Assembly: GCA_943331005.2 (NCBI GenBank)
Contig: CALQJX020000021.1
Coordinates: forward strand, 1-64,000
Reading direction: 5' to 3'
Length of the DNA stretch: 64,000 nt
Source: Bordetella parapertussis
Lineage (GTDB): Bacteria > Bacteroidota > Bacteroidia > Chitinophagales > Chitinophagaceae
Position 1 is the stretch's first letter. Every line of letters starts with the position of its first letter. This document shows, piece after piece, positions 53,400 to 62,465 of the stretch. Position numbers and translations under genes: made by a program. The notes under the pieces are model-generated. The model did not search any database, had not been told where the DNA came from, and worked only from the letters and a program-made list of their open reading frames with translations.

Positions 53400-53966
53400 A
53401 TGAACAAAAACAATATAAATATCATCATAGCTACTTTCCTGGTTCTGGCAGCAGCATCAGCGCGCATTGTTAACGCCGGCCTCAACCTGCACAACTTTGT
53501 GCCTATAGCAGCGATCAGTCTGTTCAGTGGTTTTGCTTTCAAGGAAAAACGTGCATGGGCAATACTTGTTCCTATGTTGGGTCAGTTCCTCGCAGATGTC
53601 TATTTTCAGTTCTTTACATTCATTCCCGGTTTCTATTCAGTTGTAGATCAGCTGTTCAACTACACAGCGATTGCAGGTGCAACGGCACTGGGCTTCAGCA
53701 TGAAGCAGCACAAAGCGATCAACGTTCTTGGTTTCACTCTGGGCTCATCCATGATCTTCTTCCTGGTTTCTAACCTTGGTTTCTTCATGCACGGCTGGAA
53801 TGGCTATAGCTTCGCAGGTTTCACCAAAACCTATATTGACGCTATTCCTTTCTATACGAATTCATTCATAGCAGATATGGTAGGCGGCGTTGTACTCTTC
53901 GGAGGATATGCACTTACCATCAATGCGCTTTCCCGCAAAATGCAGAAAGCAGAAGTGAATGCATAA
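53400..53966 (+). CDS. DUF6580-family membrane protein (ECF-transporter S-component-like)
   Basis: A 188-residue protein with about five membrane segments. The pattern ARIVNAGLNLHNFVPIAAISLFSGFAF at the N-terminus and the spacing resemble the DUF6580 family, which looks like the S component of energy-coupling-factor vitamin transporters. No A/T ECF components are nearby, so the substrate and partners are unknown. The ATG at 53400 follows a perfect -7 element. It is monocistronic with a terminator at 54004. Confidence 0.75.
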   Translation: MNKNNINIIIATFLVLAAASARIVNAGLNLHNFVPIAAISLFSGFAFKEKRAWAILVPMLGQFLADVYFQFFTFIPGFYSVVDQLFNYTAIAGATALGFSMKQHKAINVLGFTLGSSMIFFLVSNLGFFMHGWNGYSFAGFTKTYIDAIPFYTNSFIADMVGGVVLFGGYALTINALSRKMQKAEVNA

Positions 53967-54003
53967 TAGACTATCCAACGAACACACAAGTCATTCAACA
54001 TAC

Positions 54004-54034
54004 AAAGAGCCGCAAATTGCGGCTCTTTCTTTTT
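54004..54034 (+). terminator. Terminator of the DUF6580 gene
   Basis: Arms AAAGAGCCGC (54004-54013) and GCGGCTCTTT (54019-54028), loop AAATT, then C and six Ts. recQ converges from the right. Confidence 0.9.
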
Positions 54035-54091
54035 TAGTACTTTCTGTTCTACTGTTTCAGTACTGTCCAAATATTTTGCAGTCTTAAAGTG

Positions 54092-56260
54092 CTATCGCTT
54101 TGTTCTTTTTATGTGTTCCAGCACCATCCTTATCTCGCCATAACTATATTCATCGCCCAGCAGATCCTTGATGGGTTTGGCAGCGGTAAATTGTTTCGAT
54201 ACTTCCACGGTCTCCAATATGGTTCGAAGTTTATCGAATGGTACCACCTTCGTTACATTCAGATCTCCCGATGCTATGAATGCCGCCAGATGACCCTCTA
54301 CCGTACCTACAGACAGCCTTCTTTGTCTGGCTATCTCCTCTATACTCACCCCATCGTTGAAGAGTTGCAAAGTAGCATCCATAGAGCTGCCTGCAGCAGG
54401 CTTCTCGCCACGGTCCTTCTTCACAGGTTTTTGCTTTTTGAAGTGCATTTTAGACTCCAGCTTTCCTGCTGCAGCGTATTTCTTGATCACATCGAGAAAA
54501 GCAGCACCATACCTGCTGACCTTATAATCGCCGAAGCCTGATATCTGTTTCAGATCGTCGAAAGACGAAGGCAGATATGTTGCCAGTTCTACAATCGCAC
54601 TATCAGCCACAATAGCGTATGCCGGCACATTTTCTTTGTGAGCCATAACTGCACGCAACTCTTTAAGCTGTTCGAACAGCCTGATATCGTAGTCAGGTTC
54701 CAGCTGAACGGTCTGTTCTTTAACCGCCTTCTTCATCACCAGTTTCAGTTGCGCCTCTCCGCGCAATATTTTCCATCCCTTCTCTGCCATCTGCAGGGTG
54801 AGGTATTGGTCATTGGTCCTGGTTATGTAGCCGTTGTTTATAAGCTGCTGCACCATCCATTGCCATTCTTCTTTCTTCAGGTTCTTACCTACTCCCCATG
54901 TCTTCAGTTCCTTGTGTGCCTCCACTATCTTCTCTGCCGATGAGCCTCTGAGGAAATCTATGATATAGCCTGTACCATATCTTTCTCCGGTGCGCACTAT
55001 AGCAGAGAGCAGTTTCTGTGCATCTTCTGTAGCGTCTTTTTCTTCGAGCGAGCTCATGCAATAATCGCAGCTGCCACAATAGGCCGGGAACTGCTCCCCG
55101 AAATACTGCATAAGGTATTGCCTTCGGCAGCCTTCGTTCTCGCAGTAGTCCTGCATCAATTGCAGCTTGCGCAATGATATAGCAGACTGCTGCGGGTTAT
55201 CATCAATCTGCGCAAACTTCCGCAGCTTCATGATATCGCCAAAGGAATAGAAGAGAATCGCATCGCTCTTTAGTCCATCTCTGCCGGCACGTCCTGTTTC
55301 CTGGTAGTAGCCTTCTATATTCTTACTCACATCGTGATGGATGACGAAGCGAACATTCGACTTATCTATACCCATACCAAAGGCAATGGTAGCCACCACC
55401 ACCTTATACTCATCGCGCTGGAAAGCCTCCTGTACCCTGCTTCTTTCTGCCGCATCTAAACCTGCATGATAGCAGGCCGCATTGATACCGTTCTCTACCA
55501 GCGAATTGGCAATATCCTGTGTAGATGCTCTGGATAAAGCATAGATAATACCCGAATCAGACTTGTGCTGTTTTATGTATTCTATAATGTGTCCAAGTAC
55601 GTTCTTCTTGGGCAATATGTAGTAGTAGATATTGGGCCGGTTGAAGCTGGAAAGGAACAACTTAGGGTTGCGCAGCTCCAGCCTCTCCATAATGTCCTTT
55701 TGCGTCACCTTATCGGCACTGGCAGTGAGGGCTATTACCGGCACCGAAGGGAATTCCTGCTTCAACACTGCCAGTTTCAGATACTCAGGCCTGAAATCGT
55801 GCCCCCAGGATGATATGCAATGCGCCTCATCTATAGCAAAAAGAGAGGGATTGAGCCGCCTCAGAAAATCGAAGAAAGTGCTGCTGTTGGCCGGTATACG
55901 TTCGGGTGCTATGTAAAGTAATTTCAGTTCGCCGTTCTGTGCCTGACGCACCACACGTTGCTGTTCCTCCTGCGACTGAGATGAATTGAGATAGGCAGCA
56001 TTGATACCATTGGCCTGCAGCGCATCCACCTGATCTTTCATCAAGGCAATGAGCGGAGAAACCACCACTGCCATTCCGGGCAGTAACATAGCGGGCAACT
56101 GGAAGCAGATACTTTTACCGCCTCCTGTAGGCATTATGGCAAGCGTATCTTCCCCTTTCAATACATTGTTGATGATAGCCAGCTGCGAATGCCGGAACTG
56201 ATCGTAACCAAAAAAATGACTGAGTGCTTTGTGTAACTGGTCTTCAGAATAGGTGTTCAT
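54092..56260 (-). CDS. recQ: ATP-dependent DNA helicase RecQ
   Basis: 3'-5' superfamily-2 helicase in recombination and repair. The 722-residue protein has Walker A MPTGGGKSICFQLP (about 43-56), DEAH box AIDEAHCISSWGHDFR (about 137-152), motif VI QETGRAGRD, the Zn-binding RecQ domain (CRRQYLMQYFGE, CGSCDYC, about 380-405), a winged-helix region, an HRDC domain (about 535-605) and a C-terminal helix-turn-helix-like segment (DGVSIEEIARQRRLSVGTVEGHL, about 640-662). All are intact. The start is ATG at 56260. It is monocistronic. Confidence 0.96.
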   Translation of the reverse strand: MNTYSEDQLHKALSHFFGYDQFRHSQLAIINNVLKGEDTLAIMPTGGGKSICFQLPAMLLPGMAVVVSPLIALMKDQVDALQANGINAAYLNSSQSQEEQQRVVRQAQNGELKLLYIAPERIPANSSTFFDFLRRLNPSLFAIDEAHCISSWGHDFRPEYLKLAVLKQEFPSVPVIALTASADKVTQKDIMERLELRNPKLFLSSFNRPNIYYYILPKKNVLGHIIEYIKQHKSDSGIIYALSRASTQDIANSLVENGINAACYHAGLDAAERSRVQEAFQRDEYKVVVATIAFGMGIDKSNVRFVIHHDVSKNIEGYYQETGRAGRDGLKSDAILFYSFGDIMKLRKFAQIDDNPQQSAISLRKLQLMQDYCENEGCRRQYLMQYFGEQFPAYCGSCDYCMSSLEEKDATEDAQKLLSAIVRTGERYGTGYIIDFLRGSSAEKIVEAHKELKTWGVGKNLKKEEWQWMVQQLINNGYITRTNDQYLTLQMAEKGWKILRGEAQLKLVMKKAVKEQTVQLEPDYDIRLFEQLKELRAVMAHKENVPAYAIVADSAIVELATYLPSSFDDLKQISGFGDYKVSRYGAAFLDVIKKYAAAGKLESKMHFKKQKPVKKDRGEKPAAGSSMDATLQLFNDGVSIEEIARQRRLSVGTVEGHLAAFIASGDLNVTKVVPFDKLRTILETVEVSKQFTAAKPIKDLLGDEYSYGEIRMVLEHIKRTKR

Positions 56261-56311
56261 GCCGGTATATTTCCTACCCGCAAGTTAATTAATAATCCTG
56301 CACAGATGCTG

Positions 56312-56351
56312 CAAAAAAAGCGCGGCTGCCACACTCTGTGACAGCCGCGCT
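56312..56351 (-). terminator. Terminator of the Ig-repeat cargo gene
   Basis: A stem of about 14 bp with one mismatch (AGCGCGGCTG arm at 56319-56328, CAGCCGCGCT at 56342-56351, plus inner CACA/TGTG). On the minus strand it is followed by seven Ts (56319-56313). Confidence 0.85.
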
Positions 56352-56370
56352 ATAAGGTATGTTTTAATGA

Positions 56371-58899
56371 TTATTCGGTAATAACAACCCTGGTTGTTTC
56401 GCTGGTATGTTCTGTAGTGAAACGAAGGATGTAAGCACCGCTGTTCATACCTGTAAGATCGGCATGAGCTGCACCCATATTATCAACAGGCAATGTTGCT
56501 GTGCGTACCACACGACCGGTCATATCTGTAAATGTAACAGATACATTTCCGGAAGTTTGTCCCGCTGCATACATGTGCAGTATTCCTTTTGCAGGATTAG
56601 GATAAACAGCAGCACCCTGTAATGCAACACTTGTAAGCGTTGAAGACAATGTACCTGCATAAGGCAGTATGACGCCTGATGTCATATACTGCCTGAAATT
56701 AGCAGCTGTGATGGGGGAAGTTGCCGCACTGAGCGTGAGCACAGCAGATGGTGTTGTGTAGTAGCTCTGTGCCTCAGGATATACTACATACGTACCGTAG
56801 GCAATACCGCTGAAGGAATAGCCACCAGATGCATTAGTGTAGGTATAAGTGAGTACCTGTCCGGCAGTATTCTTCAGATAAACCAGCATGCCCTGCACAG
56901 GCACATCGCCGGCAGTACCCTTGCCTGCACCTGAATATACATAACCGCCAATAAAGCCCGGACCACTGGGCACTGTACCATATATCATAGTGACATTCTG
57001 TACATCTGTACCTGTAGTATGTGCTATGGTGCCTGCCATATACCAGTTGGGCGTAGATAAACCGTAAGTAGGTATATAGTCGCTTGTGCCCGCAATACTG
57101 CTCAATAATTTAGCTTTTACCAGATAGTTGCCGGAAGGCTTGCTATCGAAGTTATAGTAGAGCGTACCTGCGTCTATACAGGTTGTAGTAGAATCTGTTG
57201 CAGTGATAGAACTATCTGACGGATTGAATTTAACCAGCCATACTTTGGTAGAAGGTGTTATTGGCGTTGCCCCGCTGAACGTGATGTGGCCATAGATCCT
57301 GTTATTGGTAACAGTTACATAAGCAGTATCAGAACAGCCTGCAGTGGTACCGATCACCGTATAGGTGGCGGTTGCAGTAGGCGAGGTAGTAGGAGTAGCG
57401 CAAGACATGCAGCTAAGTCCTGAACCCGGAGACCATAAATAAGTTGTGCCACCACCCGCTGTGAGTGTGTAGCTATTGCCACAGGTTGCAGGTGTTGCAG
57501 TGGCAGTAACTGTTGGCATAGCGTTCACTGTGAGCACGGTAGAAGTAGTGCAACCTGCAGACAATGTGTAAGATATTGTTGTAGTGCCTGCAGCAATACC
57601 TGTAGCCATACCTGTAGCGGCAACTATAGTACCTACAGAAGGTGCTGTGCTGCTCCATATTCCTCCGGATACAGCATTGGTAAACAATGAGCCACCACCA
57701 ACACAAATATTTGTTGTGCCACCTATAGCGGGCGGTGTAGCTACTACTGTAACAGAGACAGTACTAAAACAGCCTGAAGGAGCAACATAAGTAACTATAC
57801 CTACACCCGCAGACACACCAGTTACCACTCCTCCGCTACTAAGGGATATGCTACTACTGGCCGTGCTCCATGTTCCGCCTGTAGATGGCGTACTACCCAG
57901 CGTTGCGGTAGCACCCACACATATAGTGGTGCCTCCGCCTGTTATGGCAATCCCGGGATTCACTGTTATAACTCTGCTAACTGAGCAGGTACTTCCTACT
58001 GTGTAGTATATTGTCGCTGTTCCTGTAGCTACACCGGTCAAAAGACCAGTACCAGCTCCTATAGTGGCTACAGACGGAGTAGAACTAAGCCATACGCCAC
58101 CGGAAACTGAATTGGTTTGTGTTATGCTAGCACCTGCGCATACTGAAGAAGGGCCACCAATTGCAGCAGGCATAGAATAGATAGTATCTGTAAGGGTTGC
58201 AAAACAGCCTCCTGGCAGTGTATAGGTTATAAATACTATTCCAGCCGTAAGCGGCACTAAAACACCTGTAGGCGATACAGTAGCCACTGTGGCAGGAGTG
58301 GTGGTCCATGCACCACCTGTAGTTGTTGGAGTAAGCGTAAGAGTGCCTCCAGTGCAGAAAGTGCCCGGACCACTTGATGAAATAGTTGTACCCGGAGTTA
58401 CAGATACTGTATAAGTAGAAGTTGATGTGCACCCTGTAGTGCCCACAGTATAGCTTACAACGGAGATTCCGGGTGTTACACCAGTCACTATGCCACCCGT
58501 ACTTACGGTTGCGACGCCGGTGGATGCGCTGGTCCATGACCCACCACTTACTGTACTGGACAAACCGATCGTTGATCCTGCACATACACTAGATGGCCCG
58601 GATATTGTTCCTGATATCGGGACACCGGTAACTGTAACTGTTACCGTTGAAAATGATGAGGAAGGAAGCGTGTATGTAAATGTCACCATACCTGCAGCTA
58701 TACCTGTTGCCACTCCTGTAAAAGATATGGTTGCTATTCCAGACATAGAACTACTCCAGGTACCCCCCGCAGGAGTAGCCATATAAGTTGCTGTGCCACC
58801 TACGCATATCATACCGGGACCGGTGATAGTTTGTGCGTTTGAAAAGAATGTTACCAGCATTGCAACGAACAGCAACAACCGGAATTTGATCTGGTTCAT
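56371..58899 (-). CDS. Secreted T9SS cargo with six Ig-like repeats
   Basis: An 842-residue exported protein of adhesin-like build. The signal peptide is MNQIKFRLLLFVAMLVTFFSNAQ. Six repeats of about 70-75 residues follow (about 25-450), each with a Gly-Pro/Gly-Gly...(V/I/F)C.G start and a G(G)xWxSxxxxxAT core, like Big2-type Ig domains. Then comes a Cys-containing linker (GLSCMSCATP, about 490), a 533-737 module shared with the GEVED protein at 8058-9827, and a type A sorting domain (VYPNPAKGILHMY to RVVITE). A TTG six bases upstream of the chosen ATG (58899) is possible. The likely role is cell-surface adhesion or matrix binding; that is inference. Confidence 0.85.
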   Translation of the reverse strand: MNQIKFRLLLFVAMLVTFFSNAQTITGPGMICVGGTATYMATPAGGTWSSSMSGIATISFTGVATGIAAGMVTFTYTLPSSSFSTVTVTVTGVPISGTISGPSSVCAGSTIGLSSTVSGGSWTSASTGVATVSTGGIVTGVTPGISVVSYTVGTTGCTSTSTYTVSVTPGTTISSSGPGTFCTGGTLTLTPTTTGGAWTTTPATVATVSPTGVLVPLTAGIVFITYTLPGGCFATLTDTIYSMPAAIGGPSSVCAGASITQTNSVSGGVWLSSTPSVATIGAGTGLLTGVATGTATIYYTVGSTCSVSRVITVNPGIAITGGGTTICVGATATLGSTPSTGGTWSTASSSISLSSGGVVTGVSAGVGIVTYVAPSGCFSTVSVTVVATPPAIGGTTNICVGGGSLFTNAVSGGIWSSTAPSVGTIVAATGMATGIAAGTTTISYTLSAGCTTSTVLTVNAMPTVTATATPATCGNSYTLTAGGGTTYLWSPGSGLSCMSCATPTTSPTATATYTVIGTTAGCSDTAYVTVTNNRIYGHITFSGATPITPSTKVWLVKFNPSDSSITATDSTTTCIDAGTLYYNFDSKPSGNYLVKAKLLSSIAGTSDYIPTYGLSTPNWYMAGTIAHTTGTDVQNVTMIYGTVPSGPGFIGGYVYSGAGKGTAGDVPVQGMLVYLKNTAGQVLTYTYTNASGGYSFSGIAYGTYVVYPEAQSYYTTPSAVLTLSAATSPITAANFRQYMTSGVILPYAGTLSSTLTSVALQGAAVYPNPAKGILHMYAAGQTSGNVSVTFTDMTGRVVRTATLPVDNMGAAHADLTGMNSGAYILRFTTEHTSETTRVVITE

Positions 58900-59094
58900 A
58901 ATCAATTGATTTAAGATTGAATATAGTAGGTAAAATTGAGAACTACAGCGTGTTATGTATATCCTGCATTATATAGGCGTAAATTATTACTTATTCGTTA
59001 GTTCAAGGCAGAAAATATACCCGAAAAAACTACTAACTGTAGTTATTGAGGAATGTTTGATAGCACATTTTACCCATTAGCATGGCATTCGATT

Positions 59095-59811
59095 TTAGTC
59101 AGCTAGCGCTGCTCTGTTTTTTCTATACCTGCTTTTCTTTATCAGCCAGCGGGTGTCGTTATACAAATTTCTTGTGTGCAGCGATACTCCATAAGCATAA
59201 AACCAGTTATTCAGGTTCACCGGACTATTATTGTTAGCTACCAGCCTGTAACCGCCCATCACATTCAATGTCATCCACCTTAGCGGGCGGAAACGCACGT
59301 CCAGTGCTGTACCCATAGGAAAAAGCACCCCTTTTTTCTCCTCAACCACATCAGTAGCATAATACCTGCCGGCGCCTATTTCGAAAGGCACACCAATATC
59401 CCACAGTCTGGAGTGAATTAAGTAATATTCATAAAACAAGGCGATGTAGCTGAAATTGAAATCCAATGGCACTGTAACGCCATTTACTTTGGTCACCTGT
59501 TTTCCGGAACGGTCTATCTGGTAGAACCCTATACCTGTACGATGTCGTTCCATGAGTGTGAGTCCCATTTTCAGACCGTTCATATGCACAGGGGTATTAT
59601 CATGCGCAGCAGTTTCCAGAAATGTACTTCTCCTGTCTAAAGAGAGTAATACCTGCACTTTCCTGAATCTGAAAATATAGGCAGAATCTCTTTGTAGTTT
59701 CTGTTGCAAACCGGCACTATCCAGCTGTTTTGATTGCCCATAAGCGTCAATTGCGCAGACAAACACCACAAAAACCCATAAAAAAGTTATTGCTCCCCTC
59801 AATATGCTCAT
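59095..59811 (-). CDS. Predicted outer-membrane beta-barrel protein
   Basis: A 238-residue exported protein of unknown function: a signal-like start (GAITFLWVFVVFVCAIDAYGQ), then alternating hydrophobic strands typical of small outer-membrane barrels (MGLTLMERHRTGIGFYQID, FSYIALFYEYYLI, MTLNVMGGYRLVA). A short basic C-terminus (KKSRYRKNRAALAD) follows. I do not recognise a family. A -7-like TAACTTTA (59830-59823) lies 11 bases before the ATG. The gap 58900-59094 shows no gene. Confidence 0.65.
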   Translation of the reverse strand: MSILRGAITFLWVFVVFVCAIDAYGQSKQLDSAGLQQKLQRDSAYIFRFRKVQVLLSLDRRSTFLETAAHDNTPVHMNGLKMGLTLMERHRTGIGFYQIDRSGKQVTKVNGVTVPLDFNFSYIALFYEYYLIHSRLWDIGVPFEIGAGRYYATDVVEEKKGVLFPMGTALDVRFRPLRWMTLNVMGGYRLVANNNSPVNLNNWFYAYGVSLHTRNLYNDTRWLIKKSRYRKNRAALAD

Positions 59812-60006
59812 TTTCCTAGCGGTAAAGTTAGCCTACATCGTCGCCACGCAATTACAACTATAAGTTAAAGTATATGCATTCTACTGCCCTTCATTTTCTC
59901 AACACAAGCATGGACACAAAAAAGATTGTCCGCTGTAAGCGAACTTACAGCGGACAATGCGACATAGAATCAGATTGATAAAAAAGACAGTGAGTACTGG
60001 TTGCTA

Positions 60007-60240
60007 TTACTGCAGCAAACAGGTCACATCGCTCTTGTTGTAGCTCTTCAGGCTTCCCTGATGCGAATTGCAGGCATTCTGCGCAGTTGTTTTTGTCCCT
60101 TTTACGGTTGTAACATCTTTCACCCTCGCACCTGTAATGTTATCAGTATAGGTGCAGCTGCAGGTGTAATCACGTTTACTGCATGATGCCAGAATACCAA
60201 TAAGTGCGATCACAGTAACAACGCCGGTAATTATTTTCAT
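60007..60240 (-). CDS. Small Cys-containing lipoprotein
   Basis: A 77-residue protein. An N-terminal helix ends in the lipobox LASC (Cys20), so it should be lipid-anchored. The mature part is only about 57 residues, with four further Cys (YTCSCTYTD, NACNSH, DVTCLLQ), which could form two disulphides in the periplasm. Its family is not recognised. It is divergent from the cyclase gene, 78 bases apart. The 195-base gap 59812-60006 holds no gene. Confidence 0.7.
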   Translation of the reverse strand: MKIITGVVTVIALIGILASCSKRDYTCSCTYTDNITGARVKDVTTVKGTKTTAQNACNSHQGSLKSYNKSDVTCLLQ

Positions 60241-60303
60241 AAAGCCAGTTTTTTAGCGTTGTAAATATAGAGCAAAGGTGCCACATTTCTGCGTTTCACT
60301 TTT

Positions 60304-60311
60304 TACTTTTG
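60304..60311 (+). promoter_or_regulatory. -7 element of the glutaminyl cyclase-like gene
   Basis: TACTTTTG (perfect TAnnTTTG), seven bases before the ATG at 60319. Confidence 0.6.
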
Positions 60312-60318
60312 GACTTCC

Positions 60319-61329
60319 ATGACCAACTTCAGAAATATTGCCATTTCATTGGCTGCAGCAGGCTGCATTATACTCAACAGTTGCGGCAGCAACGAAACTG
60401 CTCCCGTCACCACTCCAGCTACAGAAGCCTCACCAGCTAAGATCGTTACACCCTCCTTTAGCGGAGATACAGCCTATAGTTATGTGAGCAGGCAGGTAGC
60501 CTTCGGGGCAAGGGTACCCGGCAGTAAGGCACAGCAGCAATGTGCCACCTGGATGGAGGCTGCACTCCAGGCATCCTGCGACACTGTGTACAGACAGGAG
60601 ACAACGGTGCGTGCCGCCAATGGAACCAGCCTGCCTTGCATCAATCTCATCGGGGCCATTAACCCTGCTGCTTCTACCCGAATACTGCTGCTCACCCATT
60701 GGGACAGCAGGCCATGGGCCGACCAGGATACCCGCGACATGAACAAGCCTATACTTGCGGCCGACGATGGCGGCAGCGGCACAGCTGTACTGCTGGAACT
60801 GGCCCGCCAGATCAAGGCATACGGGCTATCGGCATCCATTGGTATAGATATACTCCTTACCGATGTGGAAGACTACGGCAAATCAGAGTGGGGCGATGAT
60901 TCTTATTGCCTGGGCACCCAGTATTGGGCTGCTCATCCGCACATTGCCGGGTACAAAGCAAACTACGGCATTCTGCTGGACATGGTAGGCGCACGGGGTG
61001 CGCAATTTCCGCTGGAAGCAGGATCGACCCGCATGGCAGGCGAGGTGCAGCAAAAAGTATGGCAGGCAGCAGCAATGGCGGGTTGTTCTTCGTGGTTTCC
61101 TTATGCGCAGGGGCCAGAGATCACCGACGACCATGTGCCTGTGAATAAGATAGCCGGAATACCTACCATAGACATCATTCATATGCGCCCCGACCCGCAA
61201 AATCCCTTCCCGCTGCACTGGCATACCCATGCCGATGATATGTCTGTAATAGACAAGGAAACACTGGGTGCTGTGGGCCGCACTCTGCTGCAGGTCATCT
61301 ATACAGAAGCAGCAGCTGTTGTGAACTGA
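60319..61329 (+). CDS. Glutaminyl-peptide cyclotransferase-like M28 lipoprotein
   Basis: A 336-residue exported zinc enzyme. The N-terminus ends in lipobox LNSC, so it is a lipoprotein. The M28/glutaminyl cyclase fold is shown by THWDSRPWAD (about 131-140), AADDGGSGTAVLLE (about 151-164), the DVEDYG site, LDMVGARG (about 220-227) and HTHADDMSVID (about 305-315). This set matches glutaminyl cyclases, which form N-terminal pyroglutamate, more closely than M28 aminopeptidases. In some T9SS bacteria a cyclase modifies exported proteins; a similar role here is inference. It is monocistronic or read into lspA, which has its own -7 element. Confidence 0.88.
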   Translation: MTNFRNIAISLAAAGCIILNSCGSNETAPVTTPATEASPAKIVTPSFSGDTAYSYVSRQVAFGARVPGSKAQQQCATWMEAALQASCDTVYRQETTVRAANGTSLPCINLIGAINPAASTRILLLTHWDSRPWADQDTRDMNKPILAADDGGSGTAVLLELARQIKAYGLSASIGIDILLTDVEDYGKSEWGDDSYCLGTQYWAAHPHIAGYKANYGILLDMVGARGAQFPLEAGSTRMAGEVQQKVWQAAAMAGCSSWFPYAQGPEITDDHVPVNKIAGIPTIDIIHMRPDPQNPFPLHWHTHADDMSVIDKETLGAVGRTLLQVIYTEAAAVVN

Positions 61330-61367
61330 TGCTGCTATTTTTGACATTTTACTTAATAATACTATAG

Positions 61368-61375
61368 TATATTTG
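61368..61375 (+). promoter_or_regulatory. -7 element of lspA
   Basis: TATATTTG (perfect TAnnTTTG) 29 bases before the lspA start. A second match, TATTTTTG, lies at 61336-61343. Confidence 0.5.
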
Positions 61376-61404
61376 CCCGACAACTAAAATACAACCAGCT
61401 GCAA

Positions 61405-62109
61405 TTGAAATATCGTCATGTTTTGCTTATAGTGCTGCTCGTTATCGTTGCAGACCAGGTCCTAAAGATCTATATTAAAACACACTTCGCTATCGGCGAC
61501 GATGTCCATATCATGGGGCATTGGTTCAGGCTGCACTTCATTGAAAATGAAGGTATGGCATATGGTATGAAGCTCAGCGAATCTCCTATAGGCAAGATCG
61601 TTCTTTCTTCTTTCAGGCTGGTGGCGGTGTGTGTTGGTTTCTATGCGCTGAAATGGCTGCTTAATAAAGGATACAGCAAGGGTATGCTTATCTGCGGTTC
61701 CCTTATTCTGGCAGGCGCACTGGGCAATCTGCTGGATAGTATGTTCTACGGACTTATTTTCAGCGATAGTCCGTACTCCTGCTTCTCCGGCAACTACAAC
61801 AGCATACACGATCTGCTGCAGAACCCCAATAAAGACGCCATAGCACATTTTACCTCATTTGGTCATGGGTATGGTAAGTTCCTTCAGGGCAAGGTGGTGG
61901 ACATGTTTTACTTCCCTGTTATAGAGACCACATTGCCGGCCTGGGTTCCATTCTGGGGTGGCAGAAGTTTCACTTTCTTTGAGCCCGTTTTCAATCTGGC
62001 CGATGCGGCTATTTCTGTAGGCATTTTCACTTTGTTGCTGTTCCAGAAACGCCTCATGGATCACCCCAAGACCACTCAGCCCCCTGTAGCAACTGAAACA
62101 CAGGCCTGA
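61405..62109 (+). CDS. lspA: Lipoprotein signal peptidase (signal peptidase II)
   Basis: Cleaves the signal peptide of diacylated prolipoproteins in the inner membrane. The 234-residue protein has four membrane helices. The conserved Asp of GNLLDSMFYG is at 111; the catalytic pair would be Asp166 (VVDMFYFP) and Asp200 (FNLADAAISVG). Between the GNxxD and VVD motifs it has about 45 residues more than E. coli LspA, which accounts for most of its extra length; the same insertion is usual in Bacteroidota. The start is TTG at 61405, as no ATG precedes the first helix. It serves the many lipoproteins of this genome. Confidence 0.94.
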   Translation: MKYRHVLLIVLLVIVADQVLKIYIKTHFAIGDDVHIMGHWFRLHFIENEGMAYGMKLSESPIGKIVLSSFRLVAVCVGFYALKWLLNKGYSKGMLICGSLILAGALGNLLDSMFYGLIFSDSPYSCFSGNYNSIHDLLQNPNKDAIAHFTSFGHGYGKFLQGKVVDMFYFPVIETTLPAWVPFWGGRSFTFFEPVFNLADAAISVGIFTLLLFQKRLMDHPKTTQPPVATETQA

Positions 62110-62142
62110 TAGTTCAAGTAATTGTTTAAAAAGCATCCAATC

Positions 62143-62460
62143 ATGGATTCACAGCAGGAACAAACGGAAGAGACATTATCCATTACAGTATGGCTTGCGG
62201 GCCGTAGTTACCGTATTCGCATCAAGCCGGAAGAGGAATCTGCTGTGCGTAAAGCAGTGAAGCTTGCCGACCAGAAAGTTGCCGATATGCGCAAAACCTA
62301 CGGTGGTAAAGACGATCAGGACTTTATGGCTATGTGCCTGCTGATGTATGCTGCAGATACCGCCATAGAATCGTTCAACAATCCGGTGATGCAGGAAGAA
62401 CTCAACAAACTCTCCGGTAAGATAGACCGGGTGCTTGCCAAAACGGAAACCGGCGAATAA
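62143..62460 (+). CDS. zapA: Cell division protein ZapA
   Basis: Binds and bundles FtsZ at the division site. The 105-residue protein has the ZapA pattern: LSITVWLAGRSYRIRIKPEEE (about 12-32), VRKAVKLADQKVADMR (about 35-50) and the C-terminal coiled-coil helix. An in-frame TTG at 62122 lies upstream; the ATG at 62143 is preferred because it gives the normal N-terminus. It follows lspA by 33 bases and is convergent with murF (five bases between stops). Confidence 0.85.
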   Translation: MDSQQEQTEETLSITVWLAGRSYRIRIKPEEESAVRKAVKLADQKVADMRKTYGGKDDQDFMAMCLLMYAADTAIESFNNPVMQEELNKLSGKIDRVLAKTETGE

Positions 62461-62465
62461 CAAAA

